From assembly GCA_016201795.1 (NCBI GenBank), contig JACQCF010000002.1:109122-162057 (forward strand): a stretch of DNA of 52,936 bases. The letters run 5' to 3'. The first letter of the stretch is position 1; each line of letters opens with the position of its first letter. The position numbers and the translations under genes were made by a program. The DNA comes from Candidatus Omnitrophota bacterium (GTDB lineage Bacteria > Omnitrophota > Gorgyraeia > Zapsychrales > Fredricksoniimonadaceae). Under the pieces are notes generated by a model. That model saw only the letters and a program-made list of their open reading frames with translations. It was not told the origin of the DNA and searched no databases. Shown one piece after another: positions 10,286-22,387 of the stretch.

Positions 10286-11908
10286 ATGGCGCCTGGCCGT
10301 CCATTGGGCAAAATAGCCGGGCCGCTGGTCCATTTGCCGACGTGGTTTTTTATTATCGGTTATCCGGTGTTCTGGCTGGAACTTTATGAGTTCAAGTCCA
10401 AAGATGGTGTAACCTCACCGTTGGCATGGAGTTTATTTGCGTTAGTGGCCGTTGTTTCATGCTCGCGATGGATGAGAGAACCTAAAGATTGGCGCAGTGA
10501 ACTTACTTTATTCTGGTCGTCGTTGAGGTTCAGCCAGAGACTGCTTTGGACCGCGGCATTTGTGTTAGCCGGCACTGTTGTGTTGATGGCAGTGCTGGCT
10601 GCCGCACAGCCGATCCATTTAACCCAAGAGTTTGACTGCCTGCAGTACCATTATGCATTACCGCGTCAGCATTTAATTTTAGGCTCCTTCGCCCACATTC
10701 CTTGGGCAGCGGATGATTTATTTTTATTGCCGATTGATTTTGCCCTAGCCCCGTTTTGGTTTATAACAGTCTTCCCTAATAAGTTGCCACAGTTAATCAT
10801 CATGTTTGGTTTAATAGCGGTGTTGGTACGGTTGTCTTGCGCCTTAGCCTCCCTTGGCCGTTCGTGGGTACCGATGCTGGTGGTGTTGGCATTTTTAGGT
10901 TCGCATGGTTTGGGTGTACAAATGGGCACGGCGATGTTGGATTTGACGGTCACCTATTTATTTTTTGCTGCGTTGGATAGTTTGCGTACGGGGCAGCGGT
11001 GGTTGGGGGCGGTGGAAGGTACGTTTTTTGTTTGGTCTAAGCCATTGATGCCTGTGCAGGTGGTGATAGTTGTTTTATTGATGGCAGCTGTGTTGGGGGC
11101 GGCCAAATGTTTAAAGGGACAGGTGGTGTGGGGGTTTGTTTTTAAGCACTGGCGTAGGGCCCTGGGAGCTTTTATATTATTGAGCTTATTGGTGGCTGGC
11201 CCGTTTATCGTGAAATCGATCCATTATGCGGCTACACCGTTATTTCCATTAGCTCCCGGGATCATGGGGCCTTGGGCTAAAATTGAAACTAATCCGCAAG
11301 CATGGCATTCGCTGCAGCAGGCAAGTCAAATGTGGATGAATACGGTTAAAGACGGTTACGGGCATGGACGGGATTTGATAGCGTTTTTAAAGCACTGGTG
11401 GTTATTGGCTGTCCCTGAAGGAAGCGTTAATAATGCGTTTGATTATCCGATGGGGTTGCCTTATCTGCTTTTTTTAATTCCATTCTTGTTTTATTTCGTT
11501 ACGGATTTAATCCGTCGCAGACTTTGCCCCTGGAGTGTTTTAGCTCTGTTGGTATGGGGTCTGTGGTGGTTCGGGTCTCAACAGGCGAGATTTCTTTATA
11601 TTCCTTTATTGATAATTTTTATAGTGACAGCGGTCCGTTTCACCAAAATGTCCCAGTGCTTGTTGGCATGTTTGGTGGCGGCTTTAGCATTGCATGTTGT
11701 TTCTTTATGGAGGGCTCATAACAAAGATTTCTTGCGACCATCTTTTGAGGTATTAAGAACCCAGGACCAGAAACTGGTCGTGGTGAGCCGCAATTATTTT
11801 CAGCATGGCAGCACAGGGTATGTGGACTGGCCGCAGCATGATGTGGCCTATGCTCAGTTTCCCGTGGTGGTTCATAAAGAAAGATTGCCTCACACAGTGG
11901 CTTTCTGA
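10286..11908 (+). CDS. Polytopic membrane protein of the polysaccharide cluster; probable N-terminal frameshift
   Basis: Multi-TM ORF (track start 10166). See finding: an ATGA-overlap start at 10230 reads into another frame. Confidence 0.6.
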   Translation: MAPGRPLGKIAGPLVHLPTWFFIIGYPVFWLELYEFKSKDGVTSPLAWSLFALVAVVSCSRWMREPKDWRSELTLFWSSLRFSQRLLWTAAFVLAGTVVLMAVLAAAQPIHLTQEFDCLQYHYALPRQHLILGSFAHIPWAADDLFLLPIDFALAPFWFITVFPNKLPQLIIMFGLIAVLVRLSCALASLGRSWVPMLVVLAFLGSHGLGVQMGTAMLDLTVTYLFFAALDSLRTGQRWLGAVEGTFFVWSKPLMPVQVVIVVLLMAAVLGAAKCLKGQVVWGFVFKHWRRALGAFILLSLLVAGPFIVKSIHYAATPLFPLAPGIMGPWAKIETNPQAWHSLQQASQMWMNTVKDGYGHGRDLIAFLKHWWLLAVPEGSVNNAFDYPMGLPYLLFLIPFLFYFVTDLIRRRLCPWSVLALLVWGLWWFGSQQARFLYIPLLIIFIVTAVRFTKMSQCLLACLVAALALHVVSLWRAHNKDFLRPSFEVLRTQDQKLVVVSRNYFQHGSTGYVDWPQHDVAYAQFPVVVHKERLPHTVAF

Positions 11909-11927
11909 TATAATTGCCCTCCTTATT

Positions 11928-12677
11928 ATGCAATCCGTTGATATTCTTGGAGTTAATGTTTCTGTCGTCAATCCGCGTTTGGCGGTTGAGCAGGTTTTAG
12001 CTTGGGTTCAAAGCGGTTGGCGGGGATATGTTTGTGTGGCACCGGTGTCCACATTGGTGGATTGCCAGCGTGTGCCCGGATACCGTGAGGTTATTAACAG
12101 AGCCGGTATGGTGACTCCGGATGGGATGCCAGTAGCGTGGCTTCTGAAAGCCAGGGGGGCTCAAGGGACAGCCCGCACCTATGGCCCTGATTTGATGCGC
12201 TTGGTCTGCGATCAGGGAAGGGGGCAGGGGTTGAAACATTTTCTGTTCGGGGCAACAGCCCAAACGCTTGAGGTATTAAAGGAGAATTTGCAGCGGCAGT
12301 ATACTGATATGCGCATTGTTGGCGCAGTGTCCCCACCGCTCATGATAGAAGCAGGCAAGGCGGATGATGTTCTCATTGAAGGGATCAATGCCTCGGGCGC
12401 GGATATTGTCTGGGTGGGTTTGGGATCTCCTAAACAGGATTTTTGGATGTATCATAACCGTCCGTATTTGAAAGCGCCGGTTTTAGTCGGTATTGGCGCG
12501 GCATTTGATTTTATCGCCGGTGTCAAGCCCCAAGCCCCGCGCTGGATGCAGCAGGCAGGGTTAGAATGGTTGTTTCGTTTATGTTGCGAACCGAAGCGTT
12601 TGTGGAAAAGATATTTGGTCGGCAACAGTTTGTTTGTTTATTATGTGATGAAGGATTTTTTACATGCGCGATCGTAA
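11928..12677 (+). CDS. WecG/TagA/CpsF family (GT26) glycosyltransferase
   Basis: VDILGVNVSVVNPRLAVEQVLAWVQSG...VTPDGMPVAWLLKARGAQGTARTYGPDLM...DIVWVGLGSPKQDFWM. In-frame ATG at 11928 preferred over 11805. Confidence 0.92.
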   Translation: MQSVDILGVNVSVVNPRLAVEQVLAWVQSGWRGYVCVAPVSTLVDCQRVPGYREVINRAGMVTPDGMPVAWLLKARGAQGTARTYGPDLMRLVCDQGRGQGLKHFLFGATAQTLEVLKENLQRQYTDMRIVGAVSPPLMIEAGKADDVLIEGINASGADIVWVGLGSPKQDFWMYHNRPYLKAPVLVGIGAAFDFIAGVKPQAPRWMQQAGLEWLFRLCCEPKRLWKRYLVGNSLFVYYVMKDFLHARS

Positions 12678-14084
12678 ACACACGTTATTGATCCATGTCA
12701 TTTATTTATTGATTGACTTAGCCTGCATTTACCTGGCGATTTATCTAGTGATGCTTTGGCGTCAGGAGACTTTACCCTTTACAGTTTCCTGGGGGAGTGT
12801 TTTATCATCGACTAATCCTTTTAAGGTCATCATCCTTCTTTGGATGCCGGTTATTTTATTTTTTAACCAGACGCACGGTCTTTACCAAACCCGTCGTGAA
12901 ATGCTCGAGAGTTTGGAAATCTGGGAAGTTGTTAAGTCCGTGACACTTTCGACCTTGGTTACGATGGTGCTGGTGTATTTATTGAAGACTCAGGATTTCC
13001 CTCGCGCGGTTATGGTTTTTAGCGCGGTGGGCATTAGTGTTTTGTTATCGGTGTGGAGGATTTTAAAGAAATTACTGGTCAATTTCCTCGTGCAGCGCGG
13101 CTACAATAATTTCAACGTCCTTATCATCGGTGCGGGTAAGGTGGGGACTCTATTGGCTGATGAAATCAGAAAAAGGCCGGCGTTGGGGATTAAAGTGTCT
13201 GGTTTCTTAGACGATGAGAAGCAGGGCCATGTCGGCCAGAAGGCCTGGCCGGTTTTGGGCAAACTCAAGGATTTTCGGGGGGTGGTTCAGCGTGAATTTA
13301 TCCATCAGGTTTTTATCGCCATTTATCCCGAACAGCAAATGTTTATTAAGTTACTTGAGGAGGCCAAAGAGTTGGACGTGGCAGTGAGGGTGGTACCCCA
13401 GGGTTATGAATTCATGGCCCAGGATTTCACCAGATCCAATATCGGGATTATTCCTATTTTGGAGTATTCCGATATTGATGTTAATTACCGTCTATGGGCC
13501 AAGCGTGTTTTTGATTTTGTTTTATCGTTGCTGTTGTTTTGCGTCTTGCTGCCGGTGCTGATGATTTTGGCCGTATTGATCGAGTTCGATGGCCCTGGAC
13601 CGGTCTTTTATCATTCCAGGCGTTATGGCCGTCACGGACGAATATTTCCTATGTATAAATTCCGCAGTATGGTTTCCAATGCCGACGAGTTACTTGATCA
13701 GCTCAAAGATAAAAATGAAGTGGACGGCCCTATTTTTAAAATTAAAAAGGATCCGCGGGTGACTAAGGTGGGTGCTTTTCTGCGTAAATACAGCCTGGAT
13801 GAACTGCCTCAGATTATGAATGTGATCAAAGGGGATATGAGTTTGGTGGGGCCAAGGCCGCTTCCCATTGACCAGGTGGAGCGGGAAAACTTGCGCCAGT
13901 TGAAGCGTTTGGATATCCGTCCGGGTATTACAGGACTGTGGCAGATTAGGGGGCGCAGCGACGTCTCTTTCGAGAGGCTGGTGCGCTGGGATATTTGGTA
14001 CATCAATAACTGGTCTTTCGGATTGGATTTCTATATTCTGTTTCGGACCTTACCGGTTGTGATTCAAGGCAAAGGAGCTTACTG

Positions 14085-14085
<1 letters not shown>
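12664..14085 (+). CDS. Undecaprenyl-phosphate sugar-1-phosphate transferase (WbaP/WcaJ-like, CoA-binding plus bacterial sugar transferase domains)
   Basis: [17 protein letters not shown]...[59 protein letters not shown]...[23 protein letters not shown]. Confidence 0.94.
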
Positions 14086-16039
<1,954 letters not shown>

Positions 16040-16048
16040 GGCTGTAAA

Positions 16049-16076
16049 TTGACAAAATAAACATCTTCGGTATAAT
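16049..16076 (+). promoter_or_regulatory. Sigma70-type promoter upstream of pgk
   Basis: TTGACA (16049-16054), 16-bp spacer, TATAAT (16071-16076). Confidence 0.7.
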
Positions 16077-16103
16077 AGACCGATTTTTGTCGGGTAGGAA
16101 TTT

Positions 16104-17306
16104 GTGAATAAAAAAACGATCAAAGACGTTAATATTCAAGACAAAAGGGTGATTATCCGTGTGGATTTTAATGTACCCCTGGATGATCATGGCGCTATCA
16201 CCGATGATCGCCGTATTACAGCGGCTTTGCCGACAATTCAATACGCTTTAAAAGAAGGAGCCTCCAAAGTCATCCTTATGAGCCATCTGGGCCGTCCCAA
16301 AGGCGCTGGTTTTGAAGCGGCATTGAGTTTAAAACCCGTGGCCTTGCGCCTGGAACAATTCATCAAAGAGAAGGTGGCATTTTTTAACGATTGCATCGGC
16401 CCGACGGTCAAAGAGGCCATTACCAAATCCAAAGAGCGGGTTATTTTGTTAGAGAACCTACGGTTTCATAAAGCTGAAGAAAAAAATGATCCGGCCTTTG
16501 CCAAGGAACTGGCTTCGTTAGCGGATGTGTATGTCAATGATGCTTTCGGCACCGCCCATCGCGCGCATGCCTCGACCGTCGGCATCACGGCCTATTTGCC
16601 ATCGGTAGCGGGTTTTCTTATTGAAAAAGAATTACGATATTTAGGTCGTGCCATCAATAATCCCAAGCGCCCCTTAGTCGTTATTTTAGGCGGCGTTAAA
16701 GTCTCAGACAAAATTGCATTGATTAAAAATTTAATCCCTAAAGCCAACAGCATTATCATCGGCGGCGGCATGGCCTACACGTTTTTAAAAGCCCAGGGGA
16801 TTAGTATCGGCAATTCCAAATTAGAGAAAGATAAAATTGATACAGCCAGGGAATTAATGGAGCAGGCTCAAAAAGCCGGCGTTGAATTGGCCCTGACAAA
16901 AGATTTTGTCATCACCCGGTCTTTTGACAGCGATGATTGTAAAGTGTCCGATACGATTCCCGACGGGTGGGAGAGTTTGGACATTGGCCCCAAAACCCGT
17001 GAGTACTACAAAAAGATTCTCTCGAGGGCCAAAACCGTGGTTTGGAACGGGCCTTTAGGCGTCTTTGAACGCGAGGCGTATATGCAAGGAACCAAGGACA
17101 TTGCGCAATACCTAGCCTCTCTCAAAGACGTGACCATTGTCGTCGGTGGCGGTGATTCCGCGGCGGCGGTTGCTAAATTCGGTTTGGAAGATAAAATGAC
17201 GCATATCTCTACCGGCGGCGGCGCTTCGCTGGAATTTTTAGAAGGCAAAGTACTTCCCGGCATTGCGGCGTTGCAGGATAAACAGGAGCAAGCATGCGCA
17301 AAGTGA
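16104..17306 (+). CDS. pgk: Phosphoglycerate kinase (GTG start)
   Basis: RVDFNVPLDDHGAITDDRRI, SHLGRPKG, VILGGVKVSDKI, VVWNGPLGVFE, VGGGDSAAAV, STGGGASLEFLEG. Confidence 0.98.
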   Translation: MNKKTIKDVNIQDKRVIIRVDFNVPLDDHGAITDDRRITAALPTIQYALKEGASKVILMSHLGRPKGAGFEAALSLKPVALRLEQFIKEKVAFFNDCIGPTVKEAITKSKERVILLENLRFHKAEEKNDPAFAKELASLADVYVNDAFGTAHRAHASTVGITAYLPSVAGFLIEKELRYLGRAINNPKRPLVVILGGVKVSDKIALIKNLIPKANSIIIGGGMAYTFLKAQGISIGNSKLEKDKIDTARELMEQAQKAGVELALTKDFVITRSFDSDDCKVSDTIPDGWESLDIGPKTREYYKKILSRAKTVVWNGPLGVFEREAYMQGTKDIAQYLASLKDVTIVVGGGDSAAAVAKFGLEDKMTHISTGGGASLEFLEGKVLPGIAALQDKQEQACAK

Positions 17307-17327
17307 TTTCGACGTAATGTCGAAATC
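17305..17327. repeat. Perfect hairpin in the pgk-tpiA junction
   Basis: GATTTCGAC-gtaat-GTCGAAATC; followed by a second ATCCC...GGGAT pairing up to ~17350. Confidence 0.7.
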
Positions 17328-17372
17328 ATCCCGAACCATAGAAGCGAGGGATCTGATTTTCAAGGATTTCTT

Positions 17373-18131
17373 ATGCGTAAAATCATTATTGCCGGAAACT
17401 GGAAACTGAATAAAACGTCCCGAGAGGCTATGAGCCTGGTGGAAGAATTAAAGCGGGAAGTGTTAGATATCGATGGAATTGATATTGTCGTTTGTCCGCC
17501 GTTTACGGCTTTGGATGATGTTAGTGAAGTTGTTTTAGATACCAATATCGCTTTGGGCGCGCAAAATCTTTATTGGCAGGATAGCGGGGCCATGACCGGG
17601 GAAGTTTCAGCGCCGATGCTCAAAGATTTAGGCGTTCAATATGTGATTATCGGCCACAGTGAGCGCCGGCAGTTTTTTGGAGACACCAATGAAACGGTCA
17701 ATAAACGCATCCGCGCCGCTTTAACCCACGCTTTAACGCCGATTGTCTGTATCGGCGAAAATTTACCCGAGCGTGAGGCGAACAAAACCTTTGATGTGAT
17801 CAGGCATCAATGCGAGGGGTCGCTGGCGAATTTAACCGCGGATGAAATGAAGAAAATCGTTTTAGCCTATGAGCCGGTGTGGGCTATCGGCACCGGAAAG
17901 ACCGCCACCCCACAGCAGGCGCAGGAAGTGCACGCGTTTATCCGTCAATTATTAGGTAAATTATTTAATGCCGACGTAGCCCAGTCGGTGCGTATTCAAT
18001 ATGGCGGCAGCGTGACGCCGGAGAATATCGCGGCTTTAATCGCCAAACCGGATATTGACGGTGCTTTGGTGGGAGGGGCTAGTTTAAAAGCTCCTTCTTT
18101 TGCAGCGATTGTAAAGTCAGCTAAAAAATAA
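17373..18131 (+). CDS. tpiA: Triosephosphate isomerase
   Basis: IIAGNWKLNKT, VIIGHSERRQFFGDTNE, AYEPVWAIGTGKTATPQQA, YGGSVTPENI. Confidence 0.98.
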   Translation: MRKIIIAGNWKLNKTSREAMSLVEELKREVLDIDGIDIVVCPPFTALDDVSEVVLDTNIALGAQNLYWQDSGAMTGEVSAPMLKDLGVQYVIIGHSERRQFFGDTNETVNKRIRAALTHALTPIVCIGENLPEREANKTFDVIRHQCEGSLANLTADEMKKIVLAYEPVWAIGTGKTATPQQAQEVHAFIRQLLGKLFNADVAQSVRIQYGGSVTPENIAALIAKPDIDGALVGGASLKAPSFAAIVKSAKK

Positions 18132-18137
18132 ACATGC

Positions 18138-18204
18138 GTCATTGCGAGCGAAGCGAAGCAATCTCTTATTAGATTGCTTCGTCGCTGACGCTCCTCGCAA
18201 TGAC
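18138..18204. repeat. GTCATTGCGAG palindromic repeat, copy 1
   Basis: gtcattgcgagcgaagcgaagcaatctcttattagattgcttcgtcgctgacgctcctcgcaatgac; nested inverted repeats. Confidence 0.92.
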
Positions 18205-18221
18205 ACTTACGAGGGTTATAT

Positions 18222-18605
18222 ATGGGGCTCATCGTTTTTATTCACATTGTGGTTTGTGTGTTGCTGGTTATTTCTATTCTTATGCAGGCTGGCCGCGGCG
18301 GTGGTTTGGCCGAGAGCTTTGCTTCGGCGGAATCCATGTTCGGCACGCAGACCAATGCTTTTATGGTACGTTTATCGACGATCCTGGCCGTGATTTTCTT
18401 TTGCACATCTTTGATTTTGGCAGTCAGCTCCTCTAAAGGGGACAAATCTTTGATGGCCCATGCCAAATTGCCTGCGAAAACAGCCTCAAGCGCTAAAGAA
18501 GAAACGAAAGAAGAACCGACTGTCAAGGTTAGTGAGCCCAAACCAATATCTGCTGCTGAAGCTAAACCTGTGACGACAACGCCAATCACTAACACAGCCA
18601 AATAA
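18222..18605 (+). CDS. secG: Preprotein translocase subunit SecG
   Basis: MGLIVFIHIVVCVLLVISILMQAGRGGGLAESFASAESMFGTQTNAFM...LSTILAVIFFCTSLILA. Confidence 0.92.
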   Translation: MGLIVFIHIVVCVLLVISILMQAGRGGGLAESFASAESMFGTQTNAFMVRLSTILAVIFFCTSLILAVSSSKGDKSLMAHAKLPAKTASSAKEETKEEPTVKVSEPKPISAAEAKPVTTTPITNTAK

Positions 18606-18613
18606 GACCCCGG

Positions 18614-20302
18614 GTGAAAACCTTTTTTATTTCTCTAGCTGTTTTATTCTTCACAATGTCCGCCTGTTCCGCCAACGGCGGTCAGCTTATTTTATCCACC
18701 AGCTCCGACCCGAAAACCTTCAATGACATCGTCGCTAGCGAAACCTCCAGTTCTTTGGTGACGGGTATGTTATTTGAGGGTCTTACCAGAGAAGACCCTT
18801 TCACTCTAAAAGTCATCCCCAACCTTGCCCAAAGCTGGGAGGTTTCCCCCGACGGATTACAGTGGATTTTTCATCTGCGCCGTGACGTGCGCTGGTTTGA
18901 CGGGGCGCCTTTGATGGCGGATGATGTGGTCTTTACTTTTCACGATTTGATTTATAATCCACAAATTCCCTCTCAGTCCAGGGATATTTTTACCATCGAC
19001 GGCAAAGAGTTTGAGGTCAGCAAAATTGATGACTATACCGTCACCTTTAAGTTACCTAAAAAATTTGCTCCTTTTTTGCGCAGCATGTCCCAGTCGATTT
19101 TACCCAAACATTGTTTACAGCAAAGTGTTAGAGAAGGCAAATTTGCTTTTACCTGGGGCATTGATACTGCGCCTGGCCATATTATAGGTACAGGGCCGTT
19201 TTATCTGGACCAATACCATCCGGGAGAGCGTTTGATTTTTAAACGTAATCCCCATTATTGGAAACGTACCGCACAGGGTCAGCCTTTACCGTATTTGGAC
19301 AAAATTATCTTTTTAATCATTCCTGATACGAATGCCGCTTTGCTAAAATTTATAGACGGCGAATTGGATTATATCGCCTTACGAGGTCAGGATTATCCTT
19401 TGCTCAAACCTTTGGAAGTGAAAAAGAATTTTACCATCTACCAGACAGGGGCGGATTTCGGCAGCAGCTTTATTGTTTTTAATGAGAATCCCGGCATTAA
19501 TCCTCAAACTCATAAACCATTTCTCGATCCCGTCAAACGCTCGTGGTTTGAGAACGTCAATTTCCGTCGAGCGTTAGCCCATGCTATCGATAAAAAGAAA
19601 ATCATCCAAATTTTATTTAACGAATTGGGTTATCCGCAAGACGGTCCCATGAGCCCCTCGAGCGGATTTTTTTATAATCCCAACGTCCCTGTCTACGATT
19701 ACAATTTCACAGAAGCCAAAAAACTTTTAGAAGAAGGAGGATTTGTCTATCACGACGGCCTTCTTTATGATTCCAAAGGCCATCGGGTGGAATTTAATGT
19801 ATATACCAATGGTGCCGAGCATGACACGCGGGTGCAAATGGCTTATATGATTCGTTCGGATTTAGAGAAGCTGGGAATGAAGGTTAATTTTTTACCGGTT
19901 GAATTTAATACCTTGGTGAGCAAATTGACGGCCAGCTACAATTGGGACGCGGTGATTTTGGGCTTAACCGGCGGCGTGGAGCCTCATTTTGGCAAAAATG
20001 TTTGGTCCTCCTCGGGGCAATTGCATATGTGGAACCCCAAACAAAAACAGCCGGCCACCGCCTGGGAAAGGCGCTTGGATGAAATTTACGATCAAGCAGG
20101 ACAGGAATTGGATGAAAATAAACGTAAAATTCTTTATGATGAATTTCAAGTGATTGCCGCCGATGAGGTACCGATGATTTATACAGTGCTAGCCGCCAAT
20201 ATTTATGCGGTACGCAATCGTTTCGGTAATCTCAAACCGTCGGCGTATGCCGGAGTGTTTCATAATATCGAAGAGATTTATATTAGGGACAAAAACCGAT
20301 GA
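18614..20302 (+). CDS. Peptide ABC transporter substrate-binding protein (SBP family 5)
   Basis: Lipoprotein-like signal LAVLFFTMSACSANGG, then ...TEGL-type 'FEGLTREDPFTLKVIPNLAQSWEVSPDGLQWIFHLRRDVRWFDGAPLMADDVVFTF'. Confidence 0.94.
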   Translation: MKTFFISLAVLFFTMSACSANGGQLILSTSSDPKTFNDIVASETSSSLVTGMLFEGLTREDPFTLKVIPNLAQSWEVSPDGLQWIFHLRRDVRWFDGAPLMADDVVFTFHDLIYNPQIPSQSRDIFTIDGKEFEVSKIDDYTVTFKLPKKFAPFLRSMSQSILPKHCLQQSVREGKFAFTWGIDTAPGHIIGTGPFYLDQYHPGERLIFKRNPHYWKRTAQGQPLPYLDKIIFLIIPDTNAALLKFIDGELDYIALRGQDYPLLKPLEVKKNFTIYQTGADFGSSFIVFNENPGINPQTHKPFLDPVKRSWFENVNFRRALAHAIDKKKIIQILFNELGYPQDGPMSPSSGFFYNPNVPVYDYNFTEAKKLLEEGGFVYHDGLLYDSKGHRVEFNVYTNGAEHDTRVQMAYMIRSDLEKLGMKVNFLPVEFNTLVSKLTASYNWDAVILGLTGGVEPHFGKNVWSSSGQLHMWNPKQKQPATAWERRLDEIYDQAGQELDENKRKILYDEFQVIAADEVPMIYTVLAANIYAVRNRFGNLKPSAYAGVFHNIEEIYIRDKNR

Positions 20303-21270
20303 TTTCCTTTGTATTGAAAAGACTTTTGATTGCGATCCTGCTTATCATAGGCATGAGCTTTTTGACTTTTTGGCTGATGCACGCGACACCCGGAAATTTT
20401 TTTGACAGTCTCAAACTGAATCCTCAGATTTCCCAAGAAACGATCGCCCGCTATGAGAAACTCTATGGCCTTAATGAACCTTTGCTGATTCAATACGGCC
20501 GCTGGCTTGCCAATGTGGCTCGTGGGGAGTTTGGTTATTCTTTCTTTTATAATGTGCCGGTGTCTCATGTGATTTTAGGCCGTCTGGGCAACACGTTTAT
20601 TCTTTCCTTTGCCTCTTTTTTATTAACGTGGAGTTTGGCTATTCCATTGGGAATTTGGGCGGCCTTGCATCACAATCGTCTCATCGACCGGGCCCTGTCT
20701 TTATGTTCCTTCGCCGCCTTCTCAACCCCCAGTTTCTTTTTGGCCATGCTTCTTCTTTATATGGTCAGCCAATGGGGGATATTGCCTTTAGGCGGCATGC
20801 ATAGTCCTAATTATGAAAGTCTTTCTTTGGCCTCGAAACTGTTGGATTTAGCTGCGCATTTGGTAATTCCAACCATTGCACTTTCTTTAGCATCGATAGC
20901 CAGCTTACAGCGCATTATGCGCGGCAATATGCTTTCAGTTTTACGCCAGCAATATATTACAGCCGCCCGGGCCAAAGGTTTGCCGGAGCATCAGGTGATT
21001 TATCGCCATGCCTTAAAGAACGCGTTTAATCCGATGGTGACTTTATTAGGTTATGAATTATCCGGTCTTTTAAGCGGGGCAGCTCTCATTGAGATCGTTT
21101 GTTCTTGGCCGGGGCTGGGGACTTTGATGCTCACCGCCGTGCGCTCCAAAGATGTGTATGTGGTCATGGCCAGCCTTTTATTAGGCAGTCTTCTATTATT
21201 AATCGGTAATTTTTTAGCGGACATTGCTTTAGCCCGTTTGGATCCGAGGATTCGTTATGCCAAGTCATAA
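20299..21270 (+). CDS. Dipeptide/oligopeptide ABC transporter permease (DppB/OppB-like)
   Basis: FVLKRLLIAILLIIGMSFLTFWLMHATPG...RAKGLPEHQVIYRHALKNAFNPMVTLLG. Confidence 0.94.
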   Translation: MISFVLKRLLIAILLIIGMSFLTFWLMHATPGNFFDSLKLNPQISQETIARYEKLYGLNEPLLIQYGRWLANVARGEFGYSFFYNVPVSHVILGRLGNTFILSFASFLLTWSLAIPLGIWAALHHNRLIDRALSLCSFAAFSTPSFFLAMLLLYMVSQWGILPLGGMHSPNYESLSLASKLLDLAAHLVIPTIALSLASIASLQRIMRGNMLSVLRQQYITAARAKGLPEHQVIYRHALKNAFNPMVTLLGYELSGLLSGAALIEIVCSWPGLGTLMLTAVRSKDVYVVMASLLLGSLLLLIGNFLADIALARLDPRIRYAKS

Positions 21271-22333
21271 ACCAACAGGGAATCCCCGGCAAGAGGGGAA
21301 ACCTCAAAGTCAATGGTCGATAGCGATGACCAGTTTCCGTCGACATCGCTTAGCGCGTGGATGTTTTTATGTGTTGATAGGTCTATACGCCTGTGTGATT
21401 TTCGCTGATTTTTTGGCTCCGTATCGTTTTGACGATGAAGACCGCAGCTATTCTTATTGTCCAAGCACGACGATTGAATTTTTTAACCAAGGACACGGGA
21501 TATGGCCTTTTGTTTATGTCCGCACATTGAGCTTTAATGAGAATCATCAGAGGATTTACCAGATCGATACTACCAAAAAATATCCGCTGCGATTTTTCCA
21601 TCACGGTCATTTATTCGGGGTGGATGAACCCGGGCGGATTTATGTGTGGGGCGCGGACGCCCGCGGCAGAGATTTATTTTCGCGCATTTTGCACGGCGGA
21701 CGGATTTCCCTCTCGATTGGTCTTATAGGAGTTTTGATTTCCTTTTCGCTGGGACTTTTGGTCGGCGGCATTGCCGGATATTTCGGCGGTTTCATTGACA
21801 GTCTTTTGATGCGCGTGTGCGAAATGTTTATGCTGGTACCCGGATTTTATTTGATGCTGGCTTTACGTTCGGTGGTGCCGGAGAATTTTAATTCTCTGCA
21901 AATCTATCTAACGGTGGTGGTGATTCTTTCGTTCATCGGCTGGGCGTCGTTAGCGCGTATTATCCGCGGCATGAGCTTATCGTTGCGCCAGCGCGATTTT
22001 GTGCTGGCCTCCCAAGCCATGGGCACCTCGGATATGACCATTATTGTCAAACATATCCTGCCCCATACGCTTTCTTATTCTCTGGTTGCCATCATGCTGA
22101 CTATTCCGTCGTACATTTTAGGGGAAGCGGGTTTGAGTTTGTTAGGCTTAGGGATTCAGGATCCAATTCCTAGCTGGGGCAATATGCTCTCGGATGCCAT
22201 GGGCATCGTGCAGATTCAATTCGCGCCCTGGATTATGATTCCCGGGATTTTTATTTTTGTGACGGTCATGTGTTTTAACATCATCGGAGATGCGCTGCGC
22301 GATGCCTTTGATCCGATGTTTAAAGAAAGTTAA
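21257..22333 (+). CDS. Dipeptide/oligopeptide ABC transporter permease (DppC/OppC-like)
   Basis: ADARGRDLFSRILHGGRISLSIGLIGVLIS...ASQAMGTSDMTIIVKHILPHTLSYSLV...GEAGLSLLGLGIQDPIPSWGNML. Confidence 0.94.
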   Translation: MPSHKPTGNPRQEGKPQSQWSIAMTSFRRHRLARGCFYVLIGLYACVIFADFLAPYRFDDEDRSYSYCPSTTIEFFNQGHGIWPFVYVRTLSFNENHQRIYQIDTTKKYPLRFFHHGHLFGVDEPGRIYVWGADARGRDLFSRILHGGRISLSIGLIGVLISFSLGLLVGGIAGYFGGFIDSLLMRVCEMFMLVPGFYLMLALRSVVPENFNSLQIYLTVVVILSFIGWASLARIIRGMSLSLRQRDFVLASQAMGTSDMTIIVKHILPHTLSYSLVAIMLTIPSYILGEAGLSLLGLGIQDPIPSWGNMLSDAMGIVQIQFAPWIMIPGIFIFVTVMCFNIIGDALRDAFDPMFKES

Positions 22334-22342
22334 TAATGTATT

Positions 22343-22364
22343 CCCCTCCCCACAAGGGGGAGGG
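22343..22364. repeat. CCCCTCCCC/GGGGGAGGG hairpin
   Basis: cccctccccacaagggggaggg between the DppC-like and DppD-like genes. Confidence 0.7.
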
Positions 22365-22387
22365 AAAATCACTGAATTAGAAATCCT

